Below are positions 26,310 through 35,586 of a stretch of DNA of 64,000 nt, one piece after another. Below the pieces are notes generated by a model. The model worked only from the letters and a program-made list of their open reading frames with translations, made no database searches and was not told where the DNA came from. Numbering within the stretch: position 1 is the stretch's first letter; the number at the start of each line of letters is the position of its first letter. A program made the translations under genes and the position numbers. Source of the DNA: Rhodanobacter_A agri (GTDB lineage Bacteria; Pseudomonadota; Gammaproteobacteria; Xanthomonadales; Rhodanobacteraceae). Where the stretch lies: contig NZ_JADIKL010000011.1 in the NCBI RefSeq assembly GCF_044904705.1, forward strand, positions 1 through 64,000, written 5' to 3'.

Positions 26310-29300
26310 CTACTGCAGCGTCACCGCCTTGCGGTTGTCGTCGGGCACGCGGTCGATCAGCTCGTTGTAGGGGTCGATGCCGGCCATCGCCGGTTTGCCG
26401 TCCACGGTTACCGTGATGGTGCTGTCGCCCTCGGGCAGCAAGCGCTTTTCCAGGTACAGCGGCTTGCCGTCCTTGCCGTCGCCGGGCGAGGCGGCGAACA
26501 CGCCGATCTCGATCGGGATATTTGGTGCCGCCGGGGTTTCCTTGCCCTTGCCGTCGGCGTAGGCCATGCCGGCGTGTACCTTCATGGTCACCTCGTACCT
26601 GCCGTCGGGCAGCTTTTTCGCGGTGGCGTCCTGCAGGCGGTTGTCGAACAGGGCGATCTTCCAGAAGAAGCTGTCGAGCAGCGGCTGCGATTTCGGTCCC
26701 AGCGCGGCCGACAGCGCATCCATGAATTCCTTCGAGGTGGCGTAGGGCGGCTGCTGGAAACCCTTGTCGACGAGGAACTGCTTCAACATCGCATCGAGCT
26801 TGTCTTCGCCTACGTAATCCTGCAGTGCGTAGAAGACCAGCGAACCCTTGTTGTAGTGGATGTACTGCTCGTCCTCCACCTTCGCGAGCGGCTCCTCGGC
26901 CACCTTGTCGGTGGCCCGTCCGGCCAGGTACCTGTCCAGCTCGTACTTCAGGAACCGGCGCATCTGGTCGGCGCCGTATTTGTGCTTCATCACCATCATC
27001 GCGCTGTACTGCGCCAGCGATTCGCTGAGCATGGTGGAGCCCTGCATGTTCGCGCCGATCACGCGGTGCGCCCACCACTGGTGCGCCACTTCGTGGGCGG
27101 TGACGTAGTAGACGTAATCGATCTGGCCAGGGTCGCGCAGGTCGGCGATGAAGCCGATCGATTCGGAGTAGGGAATGGTGTTGGCGAAGGACTGCGCGAA
27201 CGAGGCGTAGCCAGGAAACTCCAGGATGCGTAGCTGCTTGAACTGGTATGGCGTGAAGTGGCTGTCGTAATAGTCCAGCGAATCCTTCGCGCCCTCGATC
27301 ATGCGGTCCACGTTCCAGGCGTGCGCCGGGTTGTAGTAGACCGAGATCTTCACGCCCTTCCAGTCCACGCTCTTCACCGCATAGCGCGCGGAAAGATAGG
27401 AATAGAAGTTCAGCATCGGCTGCTGCATCACGTAGTGGAAGTAACGGCGGTCGCCCTCCGTCCACTCCTTCTCCAGCGTGCCCGGCGCCAGCGCGATCTG
27501 GTCGGCGGCGGTGGAGACGGTGGTATCGAAGCTGATCCAGTCCGCGTCGTTGGACAGATAGGTGTCGGCGCGCGCCTTCTCGTCGTCCAGTGGCGGCATG
27601 CGCGGCACATCGGGCTTCAGGCCGTACTTGCGGCGGTCGTTGCGGTCGGTGAGCTGGCGGCTGGCCTGGTAGCCGAACTGCGGCAGCATCTGGCTGTTGA
27701 AGAACGTGCCGTTGTGCACCAGGAAGGTTTCGCCGGTGCCGTTGGTGAAGCCCTTGGGCGCGTAGTCGATGTCGAAGTCGAACGGCATCGATGCGCCGGG
27801 CGCCAACGGCGTCTTCAAGGTGTAGACGGCCACGCCGAGGCGCCGGTCGAAGCTCGCCGTGTCGTGTGGCGCGAACGCGAGCGCCTTCGGCGCGAAATCG
27901 TCGGCGTAGTTCACCAACAGCTCGGTCACCGGCACGTCGCGCTTGTTGACCAGAGTGTAGTGCGCATGGATGCGCAGCCGGCGCTGGTACGGGTAGATAT
28001 CCACGTCGGCCTTCACCGCGGTGATGCGCGGCTGCGGCAGGTCGGCATACTTCGCGTACTGCTTCTCGTAGTCGGCCTGTTCGCGCTGCTGCGCCGCGCC
28101 GTCCTGGTAATGATTGAGCACGTTGGTGTTGTAGAAGATCCACACGCCAAGGCCGGCGAAGCCCAGCAACGCGGCGGCCAGCACCGCCGCCGACGCGGGG
28201 TGCAGCCGCGCCCGCGCTTTGCGCATGCGTTCGCGCCAGCCCTGGCCGGTGCCGCGCACCCACAGCAGCGCGGTCAGCACCAGCAGCGCCAGCGCGAGGC
28301 AGGCCCAGTACGCGTCGAACCACAGCGCGCCGACGATGAAGTGGCCGAAGCCGTTCATGTCCGAATACGGCACGTCCGGCGCGCCGGCGTAGTTGTACAG
28401 GTTGTGGTCCCAGTGCAGCCAGGGAAAGGCCAGCTGGCTGATGAACCACAGGACCACCAGCAGGTAGCCGAGATAGCGATTGTTGGTGGCCACCTGCAGG
28501 AACAGCGCCAGTACCGCTAGCAGCACGAACGGGATCGCCTGCAGCGCCAACGTGCCGAGATAAAGTCCGGGCTCGATGTGCGTGTAGCCATGGCCCAGCT
28601 GCCAGCCGATGCCCAGCACGGCGCCTGCGCCGAGGAACACCGTGATCACCGCCAGCAACGCGCCCAGCTTGGCGGCCAGCGCGATCCAGTCGGGCAGCGG
28701 GAAGGCGTCGCTGACTTCGGCGGTGTGCTGATTGCGCTCGCGCCACACCAGCTCGCCGGCGTAGAACATCACAATGACGTAGAGCAGCCACTGCATGCCG
28801 GAGCGCTGCATCTCCAGCAAGTTGTGCGTCACCGGCCAGGTGGGCGTGACGTAGATGCGCGCCACCAGGGCGTAGGCGAACAGCGTATTGACCAGACCGA
28901 AGGCCAGCATCACCAGGAACGGCACGCCGCGCAGCACGCTCCAGGTCTCGAACGCCAGCAGGTGCCGCAGCTGGACCAGGCGCGCGCGCCAATCGGTGGA
29001 CCGCCGTACCGTCGGCAGGCTCAGCGTGGCAGCCATGGCGGCCGGGCGCAGCAGCGGCGGTTCGGTGCGCCGCACGCGCCGGCGCAGTTTCAGACCCTCG
29101 CGGTCGGTGCGGAACAGGGCGAACGCAGTGCCGGCCAGCAGCAGCGCGACGCCGATCCACAGCAGCCGGTTGAACAGCAGCAGGCCACCGAGCGGCGGCA
29201 GCTGGCGGTTGATCTGGTCCGGCGTCCAGTAGCGCGTGACGATCTGCAGCGTCCGGCTGCCGAACGGGTCGAGGATCGCCGCCAGCGCGTGGTGGCTCAC

Positions 29301-29894
29301 GTCCTGGGTCAGCAGTTTGGCGATCGACAGCAGCACGATGAAGGCGATCACGCCAATCAAGGTGGCCAGCAGCGAGCGCGTGGCGGTAGCGAGCAGGAAC
29401 AGCACCGCGGCGATGAACAGCAGGTTCGGCAACGCCATCACGCCGAGCGCCCAGGCGTAGCCGTGCCAGTCCGACGGGCCCAGCCGCGCCGCATCGACCC
29501 ACGACATGCTGCCGCCCAGCGCCAGCCCCAGCGCGCACAGCAGCATGATCGCCACCATCACCAGGTAGCCCGCGGCGAAGCGCCCGCCCAGGTAGGCGCG
29601 CTTGCGCAGCGGCGTGGCGAACACCAGCTCCGAGGTGCCGTAGTCGAAGTCGCGCAGCGCGGCGCCGGCCACGAAGGCCGCCGCCAGTAGCAGGCACAGC
29701 GGCGTGAGGTTGTCGAGCAATCGCACGATCACCAGCGGCGCGTTGCGCAGCACGTTGCCGCTGGCGCCGCCCAGCATCACCGCATCGGTGCTGGCGGATA
29801 TGAAGGCCAGCGCCCCGAACACGAAGGCGATGATCCAGAACAACGGCGCCTTCAGTTGTTGGCGCAGCTCGAAGCGGAGGATCTCGAAGAGCAT
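26310..29894 (-). CDS. Fused ABC-2 permease / M1-family peptidase
   Basis: 1194 residues. The first about 590 residues are an ABC-2-type permease with about 12 membrane helices. The C-terminal half, exposed to the periplasm, is an M1-type metallopeptidase: HEVAHQWWAHR (HExxH near residue 933) and the third zinc ligand in LSESLAQYSA about 20 residues on. Known families of such permease/M1 fusions exist in Proteobacteria and Bacteroidota. The gene follows its ATPase (29920-30804) by 25 bp on the same strand, so the two form one transporter. The peptidase site is complete, so activity is likely; substrate is unknown. Confidence 0.9.
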   Translation of the reverse strand: MLFEILRFELRQQLKAPLFWIIAFVFGALAFISASTDAVMLGGASGNVLRNAPLVIVRLLDNLTPLCLLLAAAFVAGAALRDFDYGTSELVFATPLRKRAYLGGRFAAGYLVMVAIMLLCALGLALGGSMSWVDAARLGPSDWHGYAWALGVMALPNLLFIAAVLFLLATATRSLLATLIGVIAFIVLLSIAKLLTQDVSHHALAAILDPFGSRTLQIVTRYWTPDQINRQLPPLGGLLLFNRLLWIGVALLLAGTAFALFRTDREGLKLRRRVRRTEPPLLRPAAMAATLSLPTVRRSTDWRARLVQLRHLLAFETWSVLRGVPFLVMLAFGLVNTLFAYALVARIYVTPTWPVTHNLLEMQRSGMQWLLYVIVMFYAGELVWRERNQHTAEVSDAFPLPDWIALAAKLGALLAVITVFLGAGAVLGIGWQLGHGYTHIEPGLYLGTLALQAIPFVLLAVLALFLQVATNNRYLGYLLVVLWFISQLAFPWLHWDHNLYNYAGAPDVPYSDMNGFGHFIVGALWFDAYWACLALALLVLTALLWVRGTGQGWRERMRKARARLHPASAAVLAAALLGFAGLGVWIFYNTNVLNHYQDGAAQQREQADYEKQYAKYADLPQPRITAVKADVDIYPYQRRLRIHAHYTLVNKRDVPVTELLVNYADDFAPKALAFAPHDTASFDRRLGVAVYTLKTPLAPGASMPFDFDIDYAPKGFTNGTGETFLVHNGTFFNSQMLPQFGYQASRQLTDRNDRRKYGLKPDVPRMPPLDDEKARADTYLSNDADWISFDTTVSTAADQIALAPGTLEKEWTEGDRRYFHYVMQQPMLNFYSYLSARYAVKSVDWKGVKISVYYNPAHAWNVDRMIEGAKDSLDYYDSHFTPYQFKQLRILEFPGYASFAQSFANTIPYSESIGFIADLRDPGQIDYVYYVTAHEVAHQWWAHRVIGANMQGSTMLSESLAQYSAMMVMKHKYGADQMRRFLKYELDRYLAGRATDKVAEEPLAKVEDEQYIHYNKGSLVFYALQDYVGEDKLDAMLKQFLVDKGFQQPPYATSKEFMDALSAALGPKSQPLLDSFFWKIALFDNRLQDATAKKLPDGRYEVTMKVHAGMAYADGKGKETPAAPNIPIEIGVFAASPGDGKDGKPLYLEKRLLPEGDSTITVTVDGKPAMAGIDPYNELIDRVPDDNRKAVTLQ

Positions 29895-29919
29895 GGTTTC
29901 CTTCCCGGCGGGCGTGGCG

Positions 29920-30804
29920 TCAGGCGGCGCGCGTAGCGACCTGCGCGCGCAGGCGGCCGAAATACACGTCTTCCAGGTCGGGGGCGACCGGCTCGAAGCC
30001 CGCCTCGGGCAGGCTGTCGGCCAGCACGTGCAGCAAGGTGCGGCCGCCGGCAAGGCGGGTGGACAAGATGTTCATGCGGGCGCGGTAGCCGTCCAGCTCT
30101 GCCTTGTCGATCATGCGCCGCCAGACCCGGCCTTCCAGCGCCCGAATCGCTTCGTACGGTTCGCCGGCCAGCAGCAGCTGGCCCTGGCCGATGATCGCCA
30201 TGCGCTGGCAGAGATCGGTGACGTCCTCCACGATGTGGGTGGAGAGGATCACCACCACCCGCTCGCCGATCTCGGCCAGCAGGTTCAGGAAGCGGTTGCG
30301 CTCCTCGGGGTCCAGGCCGGCGGTGGGTTCGTCCACGATCACCAGCCGCGGGTCGCCGATCAGCGCCTGGGCGATGCCGAAACGCTGGCGCATGCCGCCG
30401 GAGAAGCTGCCCAGCTTGCGTTTGCGCACGTCCCACAGGTTCACCTGGCGCAGCAGCGCCTCCACCAGCTCGCGCCGCTCGCCTTTCGCGACGACGCCCT
30501 TCAGCACCGCGAAGTGGTCCAGCATCGCCTCGGCCGAAACTTTCGGGTACACGCCGAATTCCTGCGGCAGGTAGCCGAGCAGGCGTCGGGTGGCCTGTTT
30601 GTCGGCCAGCAAGTCCATGTCGTCGAGCCGGATGGAGCCTTCGTCCGGGTCCTGCAGCGTGGCGATGGTGCGCATCAGCGAGGACTTGCCCGCGCCGTTG
30701 GGTCCCAGCAGGCCGAACATGCCGTTGGGGATGTCCAACGAAATGTCGCGCAGCGCACGCACGCCGTTGGCGTAGGTCTTGGACAGGTGGCGGATGCTGA
30801 GCAT
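29920..30804 (-). CDS. ABC transporter ATP-binding protein
   Basis: 294 residues. The Walker A GLLGPNGAGKSS, signature SFSGGMRQR and Walker B LVIVDEPTAGLD are intact, with the switch His in LSTHIVEDV. It pairs with the permease/peptidase fusion just downstream. The C-terminal extension (about 220-294, ALEGRVWRRMIDKAELDGY) is typical of ABC-2 ATPases of this type. Start ATG 30804, on the opposite strand to aceF; the 250 bp between them is a shared divergent region. Confidence 0.93.
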   Translation of the reverse strand: MLSIRHLSKTYANGVRALRDISLDIPNGMFGLLGPNGAGKSSLMRTIATLQDPDEGSIRLDDMDLLADKQATRRLLGYLPQEFGVYPKVSAEAMLDHFAVLKGVVAKGERRELVEALLRQVNLWDVRKRKLGSFSGGMRQRFGIAQALIGDPRLVIVDEPTAGLDPEERNRFLNLLAEIGERVVVILSTHIVEDVTDLCQRMAIIGQGQLLLAGEPYEAIRALEGRVWRRMIDKAELDGYRARMNILSTRLAGGRTLLHVLADSLPEAGFEPVAPDLEDVYFGRLRAQVATRAA

Positions 30805-31055
30805 GGCTTCCTTGGTGCCGTGGGCGGTGACGGGCCGGTGGGCACAGTGTGGCCGAGCGGGTCGGCGCGCCGCATGGGCCTCACGTCACGGGACTTTCGT
30901 CACGGCCAGGATTCGTCACGCCGTGCATACGTATGCGCATGCGCGCCAAGTGCGGCGAAAGCTGCCGCTGGAGCGCCCCGTTCGCTATGATGGAAGCCTT
31001 GCGGCCGCCCCCTGTCCCCCCGCGCGGTCTGCCCTCGCCATTCGCAGGAGACACC
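30805..31055. promoter_or_regulatory. Divergent control region of ABC ATPase and aceF
   Basis: 251 bp between two divergent starts. The heptamer CGTCACG occurs three times in the same orientation at 30884-30890, 30898-30904 and 30914-30920, and its partial complement GTGACGGG near 30826. A regulator site is plausible but unproven. AceF is served by CAGGAG at 31045-31050. No confident -35/-10 could be read. Confidence 0.35.
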
Positions 31056-32744
31056 ATGGCCGACATCCAAGAAGCCCGCGTACCCGACATCGGCGGTCAC
31101 GACAACGTGCCGGTGATCGAGGTGATGATCAAGCCCGGCGACCGGGTGGAAAAGGAACAGAGCCTGATCACGCTGGAGTCGGACAAAGCGACCATGGAAG
31201 TGCCCGCGCCGTTCGCTGGCACCGTAAAGGAAGTGAAGCTGAAGGTGGGCGACGAAGTCTCCGAAGGCGCGCTGATCGCGCTGATCGAAGCCGACGGCGC
31301 CGCCGCAAAGCCGGCCGCGGCACCTGCACCTGCGCCGGCGGAAGCCCCGAAGCAGGCTGCCCCTGCCAAGGCCGCGGAACCCGCGCGCAGCGAGGCGCCG
31401 AAGCCCGCAGCCGGTGGCGTGCGCGAGGCCCGCGTACCCGACATCGGCGGCCACGATGGCGTGCCGGTGATCGAGGTGCTGGTGAAGGCCGGCGACACCG
31501 TGACCAAGGACCAGAGCCTGGTCACGCTGGAATCGGACAAGGCCACGATGGAAGTGCCCGCGCCGTTCGCCGGCGTGGTGAAGGAAGTGAAGCTGAAGGT
31601 GGGTGACGAGGTCTCCGAAGGCGCGCTGATCGCACTGATCGAGAGTGCCGACGGCGGCGCTGCCGCGCCGGCTCCCGCTGCAGCACCTGCGCCGGCCAAG
31701 GTCGAGGCGCCGACGGCGGAGGCGCCAGCCCCGGCCAGCCGTCGCCCCGAGCCGGGCCATGCGCCGGAAGGTGATGTGCCGCCGCAGGCGCGCCCGCCGT
31801 TCGACGCCAACATCGTGATGCCGGGCGACGCGCCCTACGCCAGCCCGGCGGTGCGTGCCTTCGCGCGCGAGCTGGGCGTGGACATCCACCAGGTCAAGGG
31901 CAGCTCACGCGGCGGCCGCATCGTGCGCGAGGACGTCAGCGCCTACGTCAAGCACGCGCTCGCCTCGGGCGCGCGGCCGGTGAGCGGCGGTACCGTGGCG
32001 GCAGGCGGCGGGCTCAACCTGCTGCCGTGGCCGAAGGTGGACTTCAGCAAGTTCGGCGCGATCGAGGAAAAACCGCTCTCGCGCATCCAGAAGATCTCCG
32101 GCGCCAACCTCGCGCGCAACTGGGCGATGATCCCTCACGTCACCCAGCACGAGGAAGCTGACATCACCGAGCTGGAGGCTTTCCGCAAGAAGCTCGGCGA
32201 GGAGAACAAGGACCTCAAGATCACCCCGCTGGTGTTCCAGATGAAGGCAGTGGTGGCGGCGCTGAAGGAATACCCGCAGTTCAACGCCTCGCTGGACGAG
32301 ACCGGCGAGAAGCTGATCCTCAAGAAGTACTTCCACATCGGCATCGCGGTGGATACGCCCGACGGCCTGGTGGTGCCGGTGATCCGCGACGTGGACAAGA
32401 AGGGCTTGCTCGACCTCGCCCGCGAACTTGGCGAGATCTCGAAGAAGGCGCGCGACAAGAAGCTCGGTCCCGCCGACATGTCCGGCGGCTGCTTCTCGAT
32501 CAGCTCGCTGGGCGGCATCGGCGGCACCGCGTTCACGCCCATCGTCAACGCGCCGGAGGTGGCCATCCTCGGCGTCTCCAAGGCCTCGATGAAGCCGGTG
32601 TGGAACGGCAAGGAATTCGAGCCGCGCCTGATGCTGCCGCTGTCGCTGTCCTACGACCACCGCGTGATCGATGGCGCGCTGGCCGCCCGCTTCGCCGTGT
32701 TCGTGGCCAAGCAGCTCGGCGACATCCGCCGCATGTTGCTCTGA
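31056..32744 (+). CDS. aceF: Pyruvate dehydrogenase E2, dihydrolipoyl acetyltransferase
   Basis: 562 residues. Two N-terminal lipoyl domains (about 2-78 and 122-197) carry the lipoylated lysines Lys44 and Lys162, each in ESDKATMEV. Ala/Pro-rich linkers separate them. The peripheral-subunit-binding domain (about 258-300, YASPAVRAFARELGV) holds E1 or E3. The catalytic acetyltransferase domain follows, with the active-site DHRVIDG near the C-terminus. It transfers acetyl groups to CoA. ATG 31056 has CAGGAG upstream. First gene of the aceF-lpdA operon. Confidence 0.97.
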   Translation: MADIQEARVPDIGGHDNVPVIEVMIKPGDRVEKEQSLITLESDKATMEVPAPFAGTVKEVKLKVGDEVSEGALIALIEADGAAAKPAAAPAPAPAEAPKQAAPAKAAEPARSEAPKPAAGGVREARVPDIGGHDGVPVIEVLVKAGDTVTKDQSLVTLESDKATMEVPAPFAGVVKEVKLKVGDEVSEGALIALIESADGGAAAPAPAAAPAPAKVEAPTAEAPAPASRRPEPGHAPEGDVPPQARPPFDANIVMPGDAPYASPAVRAFARELGVDIHQVKGSSRGGRIVREDVSAYVKHALASGARPVSGGTVAAGGGLNLLPWPKVDFSKFGAIEEKPLSRIQKISGANLARNWAMIPHVTQHEEADITELEAFRKKLGEENKDLKITPLVFQMKAVVAALKEYPQFNASLDETGEKLILKKYFHIGIAVDTPDGLVVPVIRDVDKKGLLDLARELGEISKKARDKKLGPADMSGGCFSISSLGGIGGTAFTPIVNAPEVAILGVSKASMKPVWNGKEFEPRLMLPLSLSYDHRVIDGALAARFAVFVAKQLGDIRRMLL

Positions 32745-32753
32745 CCTCCGGCT

Positions 32754-32796
32754 CCCTCTCCCCCTGCGGGGAGAGGGCTGGGGGTGAGGGGCTGGG
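32754..32796 (+). repeat. REP-like element between aceF and lpdA
   Basis: 10-bp stem CCCTCTCCCC (32754-32763) with GGGGAGAGGG (32768-32777), loop CTGC, followed by a GGGGTGAGGGG-type tail. Same family as the copies at 8178 and inside lpdA. It occupies most of the 99 bp between the two cistrons and could stabilise the upstream message. Confidence 0.8.
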
Positions 32797-32843
32797 CTTG
32801 CGCCGCCGCCCCATCGAGCGAAAAGAATGACGAAGGATTCCCC

Positions 32844-34679
32844 ATGGCGAACACGATCGAAGTGAAGGTCCCCGACATCGGTGGCCACGACAACGTGCCG
32901 GTGATCGAGGTGCTGGTGAAGGCCGGCGACACCGTGACGAAAGAACAGAGCCTGATCACGCTGGAGTCGGACAAGGCGACGATGGAAGTGCCGTCGAGCG
33001 CCGCCGGCACGGTGAAGGAACTCAAGGTGAAGGTGGGCGACGAGGTCTCCGAGGGCGCCGTGATCCTGGTGCTTGAGGCGGAGGGCGCCGGTTCTCCCGC
33101 TGGAAACGCCGGCGCTCCGCTCTCCGCTCCCTCCGGAAGAGGGGCTGGGGGAGAGGGTTCGGCCTCGCCGGGCGCTCCCGCAAGCCCCGCCCCCTCACCT
33201 CAATCCTCTCCCCAAAAGGGAGGGGAGGCGAAGGCGCCGCAGGCGGCGGCGGTTACTGGGAAAAACCCGGACATCACCTGCCAGCTCGTCGTCCTCGGCT
33301 CCGGCCCCGGCGGCTACTCCGGTGCGTTCCGGGCTGCCGACCTCGGCCTCGACACCGTGCTGGTGGAACGCTACGACACCTTGGGCGGCGTCTGCCTCAA
33401 CGTGGGCTGCATTCCCTCCAAGGCGCTGCTGCACGCCGCCGCGGTGATCGACGAAGCCGAGGCGATGGCCGCGCACGGCGTCACCTTCGGCAAGCCCAAG
33501 CTCGACATCGACAAGCTGCGCGACTTCAAGGCCAGCGTGGTGGGTCAGCTCACCAAGGGCCTCGCCGGCATGGCGAAGCAGCGCAAGGTGCGCACCGTGA
33601 TCGGCACCGGCAGCTTCGTGTCGCCGCATGAAATGGAAGTCCATACCGCCGAAGGCGTGAAGCTCATCCGCTTCGAGCAGGCCATCATTGCCGCCGGTTC
33701 GCAATCGGTGAAGCTGCCCGCGTTCCCGTGGGACGATGAGCGCGTGATGGATTCCACCGGCGCGCTGGAAATGAAGGACGTGCCGGGCAAGCTGCTGGTC
33801 GTCGGCGGCGGCATCATCGGCCTGGAAATGGCCACGGTGTATGCCGCGCTGGGCAGCGAGGTGACCGTGGTCGAGTTCATGGACCAGATCATCCCCGGCG
33901 CCGACGCCGACCTGGTGAAGCCGCTGGCCAAGCGCCTCGGCGGCAAGGTCAAGGGCATCCATCTCAAGACCAAGGTGACCGAGGCCAAGGCCGGCAAGAA
34001 GGGCATCGAGGTCAAGTACGAAGGGGAGAGCATCCCCGAAACCGCCGTGTTCGATCGCGTGCTGGTCGCCGTGGGCCGTTCGCCCAACGGCAAGAAGATC
34101 GGCGCCGAGAAGGCCGGTGTGGCGGTGACCGATCGCGGCTTCATCAACGTCGACACGCAGCTGCGCACCAACGTGCCGCACATCTTCGCCATCGGCGACA
34201 TCGTCGGCCAGCCCATGCTGGCACACAAGGCAGTGCACGAGGCGCACGTGGCGGCGGAGGTCGCGGCGGGCCACAAGGCGCACTTCGACGCGCGCGTCAT
34301 CCCGTCCGTCGCCTTCACCAACCCCGAAGTGGCCTGGGTGGGCGTCACCGAGCGCGAAGCCAAGGAGAAGGGCCTCAAGGTCGGCGTGGGCAAGTTCCCG
34401 TGGGCGGCCTCCGGCCGCGCCATCGGCATCGCGCGCACCGAGGGCTTCACCAAGCTGATCTTCGACGAAGAGACGCATCGCATCGTCGGCGGCGCCGTGG
34501 TCGGCGTGAATGCGGGCGACCTGATCTCCGAGCTGGCGTTGGCGGTGGAGATGGGTGCCGAGGCGGCCGACATCGCGCTCACCGTGCACCCGCACCCGAC
34601 GCTGGGCGAATCGGTGGGCATGGCGGCCGAGGTCTACGAAGGCACCATCACCGACCTCTACATTCCGAAGAAGAAGTGA
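32844..34679 (+). CDS. lpdA: Dihydrolipoamide dehydrogenase with N-terminal lipoyl domain
   Basis: 611 residues. A lipoyl domain (about 1-80, Lys44 in ESDKATMEV) is followed by a Gly/Ser/Pro-rich linker (about 81-140) and a full E3 flavoprotein (about 141-611): FAD motif GSGPGG, redox disulphide Cys184 and Cys189 in GGVCLNVGCIPSK, a second dinucleotide fold VVGGGIIGLEMA and the His in HPHPTL near the C-terminus. It reoxidises the E2 lipoyl groups with NAD. The lipoyl domain is close in sequence to the AceF ones. About 35 linker residues are encoded by REP-like DNA (see repeat at 33127-33226). Confidence 0.97.
   Translation: MANTIEVKVPDIGGHDNVPVIEVLVKAGDTVTKEQSLITLESDKATMEVPSSAAGTVKELKVKVGDEVSEGAVILVLEAEGAGSPAGNAGAPLSAPSGRGAGGEGSASPGAPASPAPSPQSSPQKGGEAKAPQAAAVTGKNPDITCQLVVLGSGPGGYSGAFRAADLGLDTVLVERYDTLGGVCLNVGCIPSKALLHAAAVIDEAEAMAAHGVTFGKPKLDIDKLRDFKASVVGQLTKGLAGMAKQRKVRTVIGTGSFVSPHEMEVHTAEGVKLIRFEQAIIAAGSQSVKLPAFPWDDERVMDSTGALEMKDVPGKLLVVGGGIIGLEMATVYAALGSEVTVVEFMDQIIPGADADLVKPLAKRLGGKVKGIHLKTKVTEAKAGKKGIEVKYEGESIPETAVFDRVLVAVGRSPNGKKIGAEKAGVAVTDRGFINVDTQLRTNVPHIFAIGDIVGQPMLAHKAVHEAHVAAEVAAGHKAHFDARVIPSVAFTNPEVAWVGVTEREAKEKGLKVGVGKFPWAASGRAIGIARTEGFTKLIFDEETHRIVGGAVVGVNAGDLISELALAVEMGAEAADIALTVHPHPTLGESVGMAAEVYEGTITDLYIPKKK
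33127..33226 (+). repeat. Two REP-like copies inside lpdA
   Basis: Copy c spans about 33127-33156; copy d spans about 33191-33226 in the opposite orientation. The 24 bases at 33191-33214 are the exact reverse complement of 8191-8214. Both copies stay in frame and encode residues about 95-128 of the LpdA linker, giving low-complexity Pro/Ser/Gly sequence. The reading frame is intact across them. Confidence 0.85.
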
Positions 34680-34725
34680 TTGCCGCACTGTGCTGCAACG
34701 TGGTGCGCAAGCCCGCGAGGTGAGT

Positions 34726-35526
34726 ATGTCGCTGAAGGTATGTCTTGCCGGTGCCACCGGCTGGGCCGGTTCGGAACTGGCGCGCGGTATCGCCGCCAGT
34801 GCGGACCTGGAACTGGTTGCCGCGGTGTCGCGCCGGCATGCGGGTCAGCTGCTGGGCGCGGCACTGGGCGATACCGCCATCACGGCGCCGGTGTTCGCCA
34901 GCGCAGCCGAGGCGCTGGCTACGCCTTGCGACGTCTTCGTTGAATACACCCACCCCGATGCCGCACGGGCGAACATCCTTGCGGCGCTGGAACATGGCGC
35001 CCACGTGGTGGTGGGCACCTCGGGCCTCACCGACGAGGACTATGCGCGGATCGACACGGTGGCGCGCGAGCGTGGCCGCGGCGTGCTTGCCTGCGGCAAT
35101 TTCGCGTTGACCGCGGTGCTGCTGATCAAGTTCTCCGAGATGGCGGCGAAGATCCTGCCGCAGTGGGAAATCATCGACTACGCCTACGCCGGCAAGCCCG
35201 ACGCACCCAGCGGCACCGTGCGCGAGCTGGCCACGCGCATGGGCAAGGTGCGCCAGCCTCGGCTGGAAGTGCCGCTGGAGGAAACCCGCGGTCTGCGCGA
35301 GGCGCGCGGCGGCACCTTGGCGGGCAGCCAGGTGCATGCGGTGCGCCTGCCGGGTTTCGTGCTCGGTGCCGAGACCATCTTCGGTCTGCCGGACCAGACC
35401 CTCAGCATCCGCCACAACGCAGGTGGCAGCGCCACGCCCTACGTGGACGGCGCGCTGCTGGCGATCCGCAAGGTGTCCACGCTGGCCGGCTTGCACCGTG
35501 GCCTGGATGCGGTGCTGGAGCTTTGA
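34726..35526 (+). CDS. DapB-like dehydrogenase lacking the usual catalytic histidines
   Basis: 266 residues of the dihydrodipicolinate reductase fold: Rossmann GATGWAG (about 9-15), VVGTSGLT and the C-terminal KPDAPSGT substrate loop (157-164). DapB proteins have two adjacent His (E. coli HHRHK) immediately before this loop; here the segment is YAYAGK (152-157), so Lys157 is kept but both His are absent. GxGRMG is also altered to GATGWAG. It may be a paralogue reducing another substrate, so dapB is not assigned. It follows lpdA by 46 bp and may be cotranscribed; the link is unclear. Confidence 0.75.
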   Translation: MSLKVCLAGATGWAGSELARGIAASADLELVAAVSRRHAGQLLGAALGDTAITAPVFASAAEALATPCDVFVEYTHPDAARANILAALEHGAHVVVGTSGLTDEDYARIDTVARERGRGVLACGNFALTAVLLIKFSEMAAKILPQWEIIDYAYAGKPDAPSGTVRELATRMGKVRQPRLEVPLEETRGLREARGGTLAGSQVHAVRLPGFVLGAETIFGLPDQTLSIRHNAGGSATPYVDGALLAIRKVSTLAGLHRGLDAVLEL

Positions 35527-35586
35527 TCGATCTGGCGCGGGTTACGCGGTGCGGTCGGTGGCGATGCCGGCGCAGGCCGGCGCGAA

